Assembly: GCF_954871325.1 (NCBI RefSeq)
Contig: NC_088775.1
Coordinates: 6,611,561 to 6,675,560, forward strand
Length of the DNA: 64,000 nucleotides
From: Gordionus sp. m RMFG-2023
Lineage: Eukaryota; Nematomorpha; Gordioida; Chordodea; Parachordodidae
Direction: 5' to 3'
The notes below the pieces were generated by a model. It made no database searches. It saw only the letters and a program-made list of their open reading frames with translations, and was not told where the DNA came from. Position 1 is the first letter of the stretch, and every line of letters begins with the position of its first letter. A program made the translations under genes and the position numbers. Of this stretch, positions 45,040-59,800 are shown piece by piece.

Positions 45040-45370
45040 TAGAGGCCTGAAATGGACCGTTTTTGTTTTAAAAAGGCTTAATCCGCTCGCCCAATCCCCA
45101 ATGTTTTTTTAATATTCACTATTGTTTTGTTTGGCTCTTTATTTTATTTTGATCTATTTTTTACTTAAACGTATAAAGTATTTAATTTGTAATTAAAAAA
45201 AATGATCTGTAATAAATATCATTTCAACCTAAAATATTTCAAATTTCCCCACCCATTGTTCTAAAAAGTATTTTTTAATCTGCTCGCTCATATGTTTATA
45301 ATTTTTTCACTCGCTCGACACGCCCACAGAATGGACGGGCAGGCTAAAAACTGCCAATTGCAGACCTCTA
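45040..45370. mobile_element. TAGAGG hAT-type MITE, most complete copy
   Basis: Ends TAGAGGCCTGAAATGGAC and, inwards from the right, TAGAGGTCTGCAATTGGCAG. The flanks CCTGAAAC and TCGGAAAC are a likely 8-bp duplication with two mismatches. No coding capacity. Confidence 0.75.
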
Positions 45371-46076
45371 TCGGAAACTACCCTGGCTTAAAAAAATTTC
45401 TTCAGTTTACCATAATTTAGCCAGGGTAAAAATTAGATTTATTATTTATTTATAGGGTTTTTTAGTTACAATATCATTTTCCCAATTTAGTTAACACCGT
45501 TATGAGGTGTGTTTTTAAGAAAAAGTGACTTGACTGGGAAAAACCTTATATACAACTTTATTTATCACATAAAAACGAATGTTTAAAAATATAGTTTGGA
45601 TAGGTATGGAACACATGAACAAAATAGCCAAGCAAACGAGATCCAATTACATGGAAAAGCCTATAAAAATTCATAATTAATTTATAAATTACAAGCATAT
45701 TCCCTTATAGCTATTTTTTTTATCTGAAAAAGAAAACCCTATTAATATGAGGTATTGAATTCCCCTATAATTAATTTTATTCAGATTCGATTTGTTATTA
45801 TTTGCTGCAAAGTTAAATAGTCTAATTCAAACCCTTTTAATTTCCGCCCTGTTTCTTAAGATAATTCCCATTATTTTACAATTACTTCCTTGACACGTTA
45901 GCGTTTCTTTGTATGAATACCGACTGACTACATATAATTTTCTAGCAATGATTTCCCTATTTATATATTATAAATCTCCCAATAAATTATATTACAAACA
46001 TATACACATATTTATAACGATGTCATGCTTAATTAATAGGCTATATTATTTTTATATAAATATCTTTATTGTAACT

Positions 46077-46160
46077 ATTAATATTAAAACAGTAGTGTTG
46101 TCAGTCCTACAAAGATACATTAATATTAAAACAGTTAGTTTTGTCAGTCCTACAAAAATA
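46077..46160. repeat. 42-bp tandem duplication
   Basis: Two adjacent units starting ATTAATATTAAAACAGT and sharing TTGTCAGTCCTACAAA, with a few differences. Confidence 0.9.
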
Positions 46161-48637
46161 TATATAACCATATCTCCCGCCCCCTATCATAAAAAAAAAT
46201 CATATATTTATAAGAGATTTGTTTCGTATCAACTTTTGATATTAGCAATTTGTAAATAATTTTTTATATTTCTTTATTTAAAAGGCATTTTATGTCAAAA
46301 AAATTATTATCTCCTTTTTATTATAGTAATGGCCATAATTTTTAATAGCATTCATTCATTTATTGATTATAACAAAAATTTGCCAAACCTCCGATGGATG
46401 TTAAGTTATATTTTATTTTTGCTGGCTTAGGCGTTTAATAAAAGAAATTTATAATAAAATGTGTTTACTTTTAGTATATTCTTTTGTACCTGTTGTAAAT
46501 TTTTTTTTTTAAATTTAATTATTTTATCGATAAAATTTATTCGCTATAAAACATTGTATTTAAAAGGATTTAAGAAATAAAATATAAATTAAGAATGATT
46601 ATTAAATGTTTTGTAGTTTTTATATATATAATAAATAAATTTTATACTTTTCAAACTTTATTTATGATGCAAATTTTACGATTTCATTATTTTATTTTCT
46701 CCACGTCCAATAATATGTTTTTTAAATTATTTTATCGAAACGAAAATAATATATATTTATCAATGATTTAAAAAGATAGGAAAAAGAACCTAGTAAAACC
46801 CCAAACGATTTAAAAAAAAGGTTAGATATTATATTTTTTTTATAGAGCGACACAAATCTAATCAATAGTATTTTGGTAACAAGAAAGCAAAAAAAATTTG
46901 AAGTCTAAATTGACATTCGAATACAGTATTAAACCGCTTATCCTGCTTTTAGAATTATTTCGGGCTGTCCCCAAAAATTCTTTTCAAATATTTATAGTTT
47001 ATAACCTTTCTGGCTTTAGAGAATTTTAAAACTATTTAACATTCGAGGTAATTAAATGATAATTAATCCTGCGCCTAAAAGCTGCTCGTTAGAAATAATG
47101 TAATAAGATGTAAATTGGCCAACATTACAAATGTAATTGTACTTGTCATATTCCTTTTTTATTTTTGAATGTGCCTTGATTTTACATTAATTTGTTCAAA
47201 ACTGAAAATTCGATATTTATTGCTTGAAAACTCAGGTAAACTTCTATAATAAGTTTGACGATTTTCTTTTTATGAAATCAATCTCATCTAAACTGGTAGA
47301 TTAGGATAAAGTATTATTTTTTTAAAAAATAGGGTATTCTTCCTTTCCATGACATTTTCATAAATGTTCAGGAGGAACAAGAATTTTTTTAAAATAAATC
47401 CTATTTACAGTTAACCTGTAATATTCAATTTTATAATATTTTTTAAATTCATTCTATAATTATTGCATTAACAGTCTTGTTATGATTCACATTCAATATT
47501 ACATATATTTTTAATCAATTTTCCTGTTGATTTCTATTTTTCCTATGAATTTCGAAGAATCCTTGCATATTATGAGCGCGTTTAATTGCTGATCCAGTTT
47601 TTCCATTGAGTCTGATTAATTTCTTATATTTTCTAGCAAGTTATTTGACAAGGAGCCAGCGGTTAGCGGAAATTTGAGGTCTGTTTCTATCTAAAAATCG
47701 TTAGCTTGGTATATGGCCGATATTTTCCTCATTTAAATATTTTTTAGTTTATATTCTAATTTGAGCAGAATTATAGTTTAACAAAGTTTTAATAAAAAAC
47801 GAGGCTAAAAAGAATGTCCCAACTCCCAGGCTTAACTGGGAGGCAGTTGATCCACCAAACAGTTTTTTTTTACAAAAATTAACAACGCCTTTTAGAAATT
47901 TGGATTGGTTCAAACAGCCATTTCACTAGAAGATACTAAAACAGTGTAGACCACATATATGCCGTGGTGCAGATATATGATCAAGCCTTTAATATACTTT
48001 TAGAGTATCTACTTGTCTCAAAAATTGCCTCTATACTTCTTTGCAAACAACTCCTAGGGAGAGTTTTAAATGATCAAACGTTACTAAGTGAAACCACGCT
48101 TCATCATTTAGAATTCTTTTTCCTTGAACATCATATCAAAGTTTATGTCTATCTATTGATTATAAAACTTTTCATTATTGTAATAAATTCAGGCTGTTCA
48201 ACTAGGCTCAATGGGTGTATACCTTGACAATAAATGTACACATCAACATCAATTTTATTTTGTATAATTATTAGTTTTATTTTATTGATGGCATTAACGG
48301 TCAATAGGTTGTATCATTTTTTTTGTGGTAGAGTTTGCTGCTTATCTTTTCTGCTTTAGATATAATTTATATTAAATATAAATGCCTAAAAAACATCTCT
48401 ACCTTTTAAAAAAAAAATATATAATTATGTTATAACATAAAATTGTCGTATCGATAATTAGTATAACAAAATTTGAAGTTTAGCCCTTTATCTTATAAAT
48501 TAAAAGGTATTACATAAAATTGAACACAAAGGGCGAGTAATTCTTTTATAAATGGATCATAATTAATTATTAAAAAGATAAGAATTATTTTAAATTTTTA
48601 TATAGTGTAGGAAATTTCAAATAAAATCATATAATTC

Positions 48638-48763
48638 CCGGCCGCAGGACTGGTAAAAGCCGGCCCTAGCCCGCAAGGGGGATTTGGGAAGTAAAGCCCC
48701 CCAACTATGGGGCCTCTTTGAGAAATCTTCCCACGGGGTCTTTAGTCTCCCAGTCCGCCCCTG
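48638..48763. mobile_element. GC-rich MITE fragment
   Basis: A GC-rich island between GCCGCAGGACTGG and, inwards from the right, CAGGGGCGGACTGGGAG, a common hAT-type terminal motif. The target duplication was not found. Confidence 0.5.
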
Positions 48764-50568
48764 TATGTTTAATCGCCTATATAGCTTCCTCTAAACAACC
48801 TTAAAAGAGAGGTGATTTAGATTTTTAGAATCCAATGTACAAAATGCTTTAAAAAATCTAGAATAGGGTATCATAGTTCTAAAGGCTGAATAACATAGGC
48901 TAAGCCGAAATAAATTTTAAAAATAATCCGCGTTGGACACTTCCAAAGTTTAATTTTTCGGTCTATTTTAATTTATGAGCATATTAAAATTAAAAAAGTT
49001 GTCACAATTTTTCTATTCTTTTTTAAATTTTTCTTAAGTTTATAATGCGTGTTATCTTTTCTAAGATTCTTTTCACTTTATACAAATTTCAAATTATGAA
49101 ACGACAAAAATCTATAATTCATTATAATAGTTAATATAGGTTTAACATATTTTTAAGGAGGGTGGGAGGCGCCTAATCTTGTGAATTTGCCTAGGAATTT
49201 AATCTTAAGAAAAAAAAATTTATCCAACTTTTAGTATAATTTTTGCTAAATTTTTTTATATTTTCTTTTTTAAATCTTAGCATTATTCTGTTATACTTCG
49301 GCAAGATTGAGTAGAATATTTATTCTTGCTATTTCAGTTTTTATTTGAGCATTATGAAATATATTCCTAGCATTCAATATTTTTTCTGTTCTCAAATTTT
49401 TTAAGAATATTATATTCTTATCATTTAAATTTTTTTGTCAACATATTTTTTTAAAAATAATTTTTGAACATATTGCTTTACATTTTTTTTAATAATTAAT
49501 CAGTTTTACTATTTAATTTATGTTTTTTACGATATATATGCATTAGATATATGTTTCAAAAAAGTAAATTTGAACGATAAATTTCTAATCTAATGTTCTG
49601 GCGAATATAGAAATCTACTTTAGGATCATCCGTGAGATGAGTAATTTATCTCCTTAAGGGAGGTGAATGCCTCTCCAAAGTCTCCAAGCGTTGATTTGAT
49701 ATAAGGAAAGAATTTAGTTTTATTCAGCTTACTTTCTTTTATTTTATATCACCACCGAAAGTGAGTTTTCTTTTTTTTAAATTTAAAAATAACATACATT
49801 TCATTGTAAATGTTTGTGCCAGGATAAAATACTGGCTCAAATTTTTTAAAAAAAAATTAAGTGGGAATAAAATAGGAGAAATTTATTATTATTATTTTTC
49901 TATTTAGAATATATACTTTATATTTAATTTGAGTTTTGTACGAATGAAATAATTGTATATTTATTATTTTCACTACTATATTATTTCAATTAATTTATTT
50001 AACGAAAACATTTTTTGTGAAAGGCTATTTCTTCATTATTTTAATTTTATTATTCTAATACTTTTATATATTTTAATTTAAAAATACTATATATATGGCA
50101 TGATTATTGTTAATTTCATTTATTTTTATTTTTTTTTGAAATAAACTATAGATGTTTGAAATAAAATATATAAAAATTTAAAAAAAGATAACGACTAAGT
50201 ACAGAAAAATAAAAAATTCGATATAAAATCAGATTCAGAACATATTTTCTGTTATCGCCAAAACTTGCTCAGGTGTAAATTGTTAATTTCGATAAATAGC
50301 CCAAATTTAGAAAAGTTAAAATTAATTTGATATAAAATTACTAAAAAAAACTATATAAATTTTATTTTTTTACAAGCTTTTATTAGGGATGCTTGATCTT
50401 AGGTTAAGAGACGTTAAAAAAATATAATTTTGATGTGAAAGATGAATATATTATTTAGAATATTTTTTATTTAAACAAAACAATATTTCATGTAATCAAA
50501 TCCCCCAAAATGTTATGATTTTAATTTAAAAATATATATGCAAATAATACAATCAAGTAATTCCTGGT

Positions 50569-50849
50569 TTATTGAGGAGTCACTAATATTGAATTAAAGC
50601 GAATGTTCACTACATGGTGATTTTCAACTGAGAGCGCATGCAAATGAGATTTGTTATACAAAACAGAATCACTAATATTTTTTAATTCGAGTTCTAGAAT
50701 ATAAGCATCACAGTTGTATTTGGCTTTTATCCTAATATTTCCCAATTTAATTCCCAACGGCTGAAAACACTGGTCTTGTCTTAGGAATCTATTAGCATGT
50801 GATATCGTTGCAATCTTTGTTATCATGTTCACCGTCACATTTTCCGTTC
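50569..50849 (-). CDS. Ig-like gene, exon 10 (C-terminal, with stop)
   Basis: Begins G|GA ACG after TATAAG and reads GTENVTVNMITK, then GNIRIKAKYNCDAYILELEL, ending SILVTPQ-stop. The stop codon lies inside an AATAAA, which may be the polyadenylation signal or chance. No hydrophobic anchor follows. Confidence 0.7.
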
Positions 50850-53800
50850 CTTATATAAAATATAAAATTAATCCTTTATTATTTATGGTTTACAAACGTT
50901 AAAAAATAAATTGTGATAAGGGAGCATATTATCTTATTCTTAAATTGAATATTATTATTTTAGTAATCTAAGGCCTAGCTTATAATAACCACGAAAATAG
51001 AGCAAAATCACGCTGGATTACAACTATAGAATGTTATATATAAATATATATCCATGCCATCGTTTAGAAATGAAAGCACCCATCACTTGACTATTATCAT
51101 GGCTAATATAAGCAAGGTGTAAGGCTTGGCTCAAATTAAGCAAAAATCAATAAAATTTTATAAAAATATATAACCAAAAAATCGAAAAATTGCATATATT
51201 GCTGGCATAGATAGTTAAATATTATATAGAATATTGCTTATTTAATTGCCAAAGTTAGTCAAATTTTTAAATATTTTTTACAATGAAAAAAAAACTTCTT
51301 TAGATATTTTATATTCAACATTTAGTAAATATAAAAATGATTATAGATCTCGGGCTTATAATCTTTTATCATATGAAATAGATTGGTTTAATGCAATTTT
51401 GTAACTATTTTTTATGATTTATTTTTTAATTATTTTTATAGTTGTGATAAATATGAATGCCGTTTAATATAAGTAGGTTAATTTTTGACTCTAGATCTTA
51501 TCTAAGCGAATTTGCGTGCATCCTTTTAAATTTTACCTTTAAATTAAATTATATAATTATGACTGCTCAACGTTAATTTTTTAAATGTAAAAGTGAGATT
51601 TAGTTTAATAACTCATTTGACATTAGGAGAAAATCTATTGAGACATTTTATGTTATTGTTATCAAGTTCTTTTAGAGAAGGTTTATGCGGAGTAGCTCAT
51701 AAATTTAGTGGAACATAAAGAAGTGTTTAAAAAATGGCCTTATTTGGAGTTAAAACGTGATGTTTTAGATACTTTAAAACTGGAAATGTTATTTTAATGA
51801 AACATATTTTATTTAAAACTTATCCTAGAAATATGCATAGATATTGATATGCTCTGTTAGACTATTAATTATTAGGCGCGGATACGGCTTAGTCAAACGG
51901 GCATAATGTTCTATCCTGAAAAAAAAAATGTAAACCATGATTTTTCTATTCATAGTTTAAATGTTTTGATATTGATGTTGCCACTTAAATTTTATTCAGT
52001 TTTAATATATTAAAAGTATATAGAAAATATGAGATATATATATTACAAATATAATTTTTAAAAACTAATTTTTATTAGAGGGACTCCTTTGATTTTTTGA
52101 ATTTATTTTCGTACATTTCTACCAAAATGGGTGATATCATAATTTTTTATGCAGGTAATTATTCTATTTATACATTAATTTAATATATCAGATAATTCCA
52201 AGTAATATTTAAAAATATTTAAGATGTAGTTTACAGCTATTTAATAGACCAATCAGAAAAGTGGAAAACAATCATCATAGCATTCTGAGTGTTTTTCCAA
52301 TAATAACAAAAAACTAGGTGTGTATCGATCCCATTTTTCGGAGATCTGATCGGATATTAAATTGATATCGGCCGATTATGGATTCGATCCGATATCATAT
52401 CTGATTTTATATTTTGCAAACCTACTAATCGTTTTAATTTTCAGTGCATACATAAAGTGTTGCAAAAGCATTTCATTTGAGACTATTTTTAAAAATGGCT
52501 AACTCACCAGAAAATATTACTCAAGCCTAAAGTTTTTGCTCATCAATGATACAAAGGCTTGGACATCCTTTAGCGGAACCTCGAGGCTCAGGTAATACTT
52601 ATTTGGCTGAAATATTGATTGACGTTTTTAAAAGTAGGCTTAAATGGAGTAATTTCGCATTATTATTTACATCCACTCATTATATATTTCAACTATATCA
52701 TAACATATCTTTTAAATATATTATAATGAACAGTTCATTGTGAATCTAAAGGTATATATAATATATTTATTGATAAATCACTCATTTTTACAATAATATT
52801 AATCTATATACATAATAAATAACAAACAAATATATTATGAAATTTGAAATAAATTTTTTATAAAATTAAGGCTCCATTTTATAGGATCGGATCGAAAAAT
52901 TTTATAATATTAACCTATAACAGATACTTCAAAAAAGATGAAATATTGGCCCGATCCGATAAAAATTATCAGTACATCCCTACAAAATCCTAAAATCCTG
53001 GTAAGACAATCTATGGGAACCCTTGTATAATAATCTTAACATTGATGCATGATTTTAACAGGAGTATTATTTCGTTCAAAATGCTTGTTCAATCCATTGG
53101 AGGCTAATTGATACAAACAACTAATCAAGTCTTAAAGGTAGAAATATCAAAATAATACTTTTTAAATTCCTTTTAAAGATGAATAAATGAAAGGAGGTTA
53201 AAAAAATCAACGATTTGAGAAAGAATGTAATAAATTATATTTGATAAAACTTATGAAAGATTAAAATCAATATACGATTTATACCGACCGGATTAATGCC
53301 TATTATAAATGTGCGGGTAACTTTTGAATGCTGCTTAAATTTTAAAATAAATTCCCATCTCTACTGTCTCATATCAGCAGCCTATTCATTTTGACTTTTA
53401 GTTGTGCAGTTCTAAATGATTAAACTAGAAATGTCTTAAAACAAATAATTTAAACGTTTATAGTTTAAAAATTAACAATAAATGAGAAAAAAAAACACCT
53501 TTATTTCCAACAAATAATTTGTTTAAGTAACTAATAGCTGAATAATTAATTATTTGATGCAAAAATATATTTAAAAAAAAATCTAGTTAATGATGAGAGG
53601 GCATCAAAGAAACTATTTTAAGAATTATAACCTCAAACTGTTCATTACAATTAAAAAAAATTAATAAATTGGCTTGAAATACAATAAATTTTTTACCCAG
53701 AGTAATTACGAACCAGGCCTTGATTATCACACCATTTTCTTTGACAACTATCAAACCATCATCTTCATTTGCCTTGATAGTAATACGATTTGAATCCTCT

Positions 53801-56800
53801 CTAATCTGCATGGGAGTGATCCGTTCAAACTTTAAGCTCTTGTCTCTACCTTCTAAGAAAAGTACTGAAACCTGATTGATCGTCAGAATAACCATCTCTA
53901 AAGATCATATGTTTTATTAGTTTTTTAAAAAAAATATGATATAACATCTCGAAATAATTTTTATAAAATGACATGCACTCTGTTTATTCGTTGTAGATTA
54001 TTTTACAAATGAGATTTTCAAAAATAGTTAATTATTTTAATTTTAACTTACCTGCAGGAGCCAGGTGAACAATCAAGATCTTCTGATGATGAATGAAGCT
54101 TATTTCGACGGATATGTTGTTTCTAATCATCGGCTTAATTTCTAAAAATAGATATCCATCTACATTCTCGATACTGAAATCATGCTCATCTTCGTATTCG
54201 TTGCTTACACTTATCTCCGATTCATCGGCATCAATCCCATTTGCTTTTATTAGAAAAATTTTTGGATTCTTCATGTTGCGATCGTAATATCTATCCACAG
54301 TTCCTAAATTTATGAACAAAAAATGCCAATAAATTTCATCCGATTAAAAATTGTGTTATTAGCATAAATGAATCCAATTTATTAAAAGGCCCGCCAGTCC
54401 GGGATTGGCTAAGCCTATGATAAATAGGCAAGGATCATAATGGCCTGGAGAGTTTCTTAAAATTTGCGTTTTAGCTTATCCCTAATATACCCATCCCGCA
54501 TTTTATTAGTTGATAAATATTTCCATCAGAATAAATATGTATTATCTATTATAGATACGACGACGTTATATGTAAAATTTTATATTATGAATGAATACCA
54601 TTTCCGATATATATTGTTATATACATCATTAAACTGCATATTTGAAGGTGATTCCGAATATTTAAATATTTATATTTTTTTTAAATAAAAATTTATATAA
54701 ATTAATATGCACTTATAACTAGATAATTATAAAATAAAAAACCGAATTTCAAATATACGCTAAATTAAAAAAAATATATATATATAAATAATAAAAAAGC
54801 AAACATTTATTTATGTTAAAAATTATCATCATGTGAGATCATGAAATGTAATTAGCTTTGTGAATAACTATGGCAAGTTTGTCTAAAGAAAATGTTCATA
54901 AGGTTCGTCCGTAGGTTTATGAATGTGAGAGCCAAATTACTTGAATAAAGAAGAAAGCGCAATTCCCGTTAAGGTGGTGGAAATTATAAGAATGAATATG
55001 TGTTCATGTAAATTTCTGTATATTTTGCTATTTATAATTGCTCCTTTTTCTCAAAGATGTTAGTGTTTGATTTTAAAGGAGACAATGGATCTATACATGA
55101 GTAATCCCTGACCAGGAATTGACCACGCTTCCTAAGAATTGGAGAAATCTCATCTGGACGTTTCTAATAAAATTGTAAAAGACCTGGAGGTTTAAGAGTA
55201 GAGTAATTTGAGCTGACCGCGGGTCTAAGGATAATCGAATTACATAAATTATTTCTAACAATTTGACCTTTACAAGCACAATGAAGACTATGTCTTCTAT
55301 TACCCTTGACGATCTGCGTCTAAAAGCATATGGCGCTGGGTTATTATTAAACGAATACCAATGGCGATAGTTAGCTTATTTTGGTTTATTGCAATTGTTA
55401 ACTGAAGGAATAGCTTCAAGGAACTTATGGCCAGATCTATTAAGCAGCAAGTAGAATAATAGACGGTCAGATAGTTGAATTATAAAGAGTAACGATGCAG
55501 CTTGCAATTATTGGTCTATTCCAGACCTTCTGCCTACCCTGCTAGAGAGTCATGAGTTGATACCAATCTGAGTGTAATGTTAAGATTGTCAATTTTCTAG
55601 GAAACCAAATTAATCTTCAACTCAATCGATGAGGGATTTTTTGTTTCTAGCGGAGGCTTCTTGTGTGCTAAAAGATAAAGGGCAATAATGAATCCGGCAT
55701 CCTTAATTTGCTGAGTTAGAGATCTATGTGAAGTTTGTTCAGGCACCCAAAAAATGTTAAATGCAAAGAAGTAGAATTTAAGATATTCATTCTCATTGCT
55801 TTAGTTTAGCAATAGGAAAGATTTACAATCAGCGAATCACTTAGCAATAAACAATCTTGCACAGCTGGGATCCTTGAAATAATATTTGGCTTGGTGTAGT
55901 CGAGAATAAAGTCTGAGAAGCAAAATTTGAAATGTGAAGAGGTGAAAAAAAAATTTCTGGATGAATATTCAATTGACTGACAAGGGACAGTGAAAGAAAT
56001 TCAGAATGTGTCCATCTAACTGAAGGTGGTTCATAAACTGGAAAACAACTATCATATCTATTATGTAATAATTTCATACATGAACGACAGATTTGCGAAG
56101 GAAATACAAAGAAAAAAATAGGTAGATAAAAAAATTTTGAACAATGACGCAGAATAGTTGAGGGATATTAAAATCGAGTTATAGAGCAGCAGATATAATG
56201 AGCCAAACGATGAAGAATTCCACAAAAAGGGCTTAAGCCAGTAAACTTGCGGAATGAATAAATAAAAATAATAAAATAATGCCTATTTAATAAAGCTTAA
56301 AAGATAACGAATAATATAACATAAAACAGCACGATAATTAAAAAAAACATTGAAAAACGCGAAATATAATAGTATGACACATAAGTCACAAGGCAAACCA
56401 ACTACATATATTCAATTAGAATCAAATGAATGGAAATGAATTCATATCACCCAGGGTATCCTAGGAGGCAAGACTGAATAACGAGACATGTAACCATTCG
56501 TGTTTTTACTATATAAATTAGGAGCGAATGTATGAAATATAATGTAATATTATTATAATGAAAGGCTAATGCGAAATGTTATAGCACGAATTATTAAAGC
56601 AAGCTAAGGGAAAAACGAATGCAGATATTTACAAAAAGAATCGAATGAATTGAAAAGAGAGAATAGCCAACGGATAATTAATATAATATAGATAAAATAT
56701 CCAACTGATTACAAATAAATGACTCCAAATTTAACCAGAAAGACGTTCAACATTGGAATGTATTACTATATTAGCTAAATATTTTCTATATTTTTTGATA

Positions 56801-59800
56801 GAAAAGGTTTCTATATTTTCTAGATTTTGGGGTATAATTAATTTAGGATTCTATTGTTAAATCAAATACCGATGTAGCTAAAAAATTTATTGATTAGGTT
56901 CTATCTAATTTATATATAAACGCATCTATACTGTCGACTAAAAAATTGACCGAGGCGTCAGCGGTCATGGTCCTAAAATTAACGGTGGCGTGAAAGGCCT
57001 AAAAATGGAGGCGTAAGCGCAATGCTCAAGTCTTGATGTAAATAAATAGTCCATAATTATTTTGATTTCAGCTTAATTGGAAATTCAACTTCCGTTTATA
57101 ATGAGATTATTACTATTATATATTAGTTTAATTAAACTGTGCCATTATTGTCATAATCGATTTAAAACGTTTGTATATTATTCTTTAAATTTTTATAGGA
57201 AGAAAGAGATAATTTAAACGTTTAACACCAATTATTCGGATAAACAAGGTTATACAAAATAAATCCATCTTATACTGTTTACACTATTAATTATTATTTA
57301 TCAATAAAAATATAACTTATATTATATTTCAATAATACATAAACTAATATCTATAATTAACCTTAAAATAAATTTTTAATATTAATTAAAGTATAGGTTC
57401 AATTTATTACACTTTAATTTTCTTATAATTTATATTATTACTTATTTTAATTTGAATATTTCTAATTTTCTTTTTAATTTATTTTTAATAAAATTTATAT
57501 ATAGAATATATCAGATCGGGATATGAAATAAATATATCAACTCTAAATCTTTTATTGATGTCATTTGATTTGAGCGGAAATGTATTTCAGCATGTGCTCT
57601 AAATATCTACCCTATATGTTCGAGACTATTTTTTTGCCATAAGAAGCCTTTGTGCAATTTTTAATTTATGTAAAATGGTAGATATAAATTGAAAGTATTT
57701 CAACAGATCTCGGCAAAATTGTCTGTAATTCATTGGATACTCTTTACATGTTCGAATTACATTTCCCATTAAAATTAGATTTTCAAGATTTAAAAATAGT
57801 TCTTAGTAAATGTTTTATTAGAGATTCCATCCAAATTTAATTTGTACCCCAATACGACATATATATCATAAAATTTAAAATATAATTTTATGTTTTCTTT
57901 ATTAAATTACTTATACAAGTGTGCATCTAATAAGGTATACATCTGTATAACACTACATATCCTTTTTAAAAGTTTGTTAAATTTTAGGGTGGTATTGTTC
58001 AAAAGTTATAATTCATTTCATACAATGCAATCAATTTTTTTTTTGTAATCAAAATCTTACTCTGAACACGAAGCTCTAGATATTGCATTTCATAATTATA
58101 GTCGACATGTTTAACTTCATCTTCAAAAGACGCTGTTCCAGAAACTTCTATTTCCTTTCCATTTTCAAAAATAAAGGTTTCATTGTATTTATTGCCATCT
58201 TCTACACTCAATTTCTTTGTTCCTTTATTATATATACATTTTATAAATAATTTTATTGGTCATGTATATCTAGTAAAGTTAAATGGGTTTTATTTTTAAC
58301 GGAATTGGATTTCATTATTTTTTAATGCAGAAAATGAATCATTAGATTTAAAATTTAGCACTATTATATTTTTTTGAATTTATTAAATATTTCTTAAGAT
58401 TCATCTCAAAAATCTAATTTGTGTGAGTGAAAATGGGTGAATGCGAAAAACAGAGTTTAAAAAAAAATTACCTTTAGAAAGAGAATTAAGTGAATGGAAG
58501 AATAGGCAAAGAATAGAAAAGAAACGAAAAGAAGAAAGGGGATTTAAATATATCAATATAATATACCTGTGTAGTAGAATAGTTTTACGGTATACCTACA
58601 ATTTTCATATGATATTTGATATGATCCCCTCATTTCAGGGGTAAAAGTAATTTCAAAATTTATCTTATAATGTAAATTGTCTATGATATCGAATACAGGT
58701 CTTGGGCTAACTTTAACATTCTTTCTGTCATTTTTTTTAATTTCAGTTTTTATGAAAAAATTCATGGGTTGACCGTCATGTAGATGATAAATATCTAAAT
58801 TTTAAATAAATATAAATATAATTTGTGTAATCAATTTTTAACCTTCTTACTTTAAAAAATCAATAAGAAATTATTATAATCAATATATTTTTTTTTGTAT
58901 TAATATAGCAAAATATTCCATAACTTAGGAATCAATTGATGAAATAATATATCAAAACTCCTAATTTATTTTCGAACAAAAAAAAAACCTGAAAAATATT
59001 ATTTAACATATAAATTCGATTCGGTTTAAAATATTCGATAGCAAATAAATACGAATTGTAAATTTTTTTGATTTAAATTTATTGAATTTTTTTAAAATTA
59101 AATGTCAATAAAAATTGAAAAATTATTTTTCATTGTAACTATAATTTTTAATTGAGGATAGGATTCATTTTATAAATTTGATCTAATGTGATGCGAAATG
59201 AAATAAAGAATTGGGGAAATGCAAAAGGGATGTGGGTGTGAGATTTGTGGCAGAGATAATAATATCCGAAATTTTTAACTGACATCTACCAGATGTACGT
59301 CGATCAAAAGGAACGTATCAAATACAAAGAGGGATGTATATGTGACGATATTTAAAATATATTTAATAATAATAATTCAATAAATGGATTATTTTTGAAA
59401 AATTTAAGCCATAATTTTGGTATATTGTTTGACTTGGCTTTTTAAAATAATATATCTTTTATAATTGAATTTGGTATTCTTCTAATATTTTATCTATCTA
59501 TTTATGTTAATACTCATCAAAAAACTAACCAATAAATAACTAATGAGAAAAAGCCTTAAGAATTATTTAATTTATAATGAAACAAAATTATATAATTTGC
59601 TTAAAATTTAAAAGAACGCACGCGTCCTAGCGACACTTCATAAACGATGGACCGTTTATAGAATATGTTCCACGAGATGACATTGATATCATTCAGTCAT
59701 GTGATAATGACTAGTTAGCAAATAAAAATTGAAAGAATATATTTTCATAAAAATTGTAATTTTAAAATATATTTAAAAAATATCCTTCTTTTACACTCTC

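Larger units (their letters stand above)
44504..50568. other. Intergenic between USP7 and the secreted Ig-like gene (convergent 3' ends)
   Basis: The two genes converge here. The spacer is AT-rich with the MITEs, tRNA-like fragment and duplication listed separately. I looked for a further USP7 exon carrying the family's PWLGLD-like tail and found none by eye. Between 48800 and 50560 there is only AT-rich sequence with long T and A runs. Confidence 0.5.

Noticed and set aside
45909-46259. 116-codon plus-strand frame
   Set aside because: Tyr/Ile/Asn-rich low-complexity translation of AT-rich sequence with a tandem duplication; no support as a gene.
47637-47692. Possible extra USP7 exon (LFDKEPAVSGNLR) after a TTTTCTAG acceptor
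   Set aside because: The resemblance to the family tail is weak and its phase does not fit the candidate donor in that reading.
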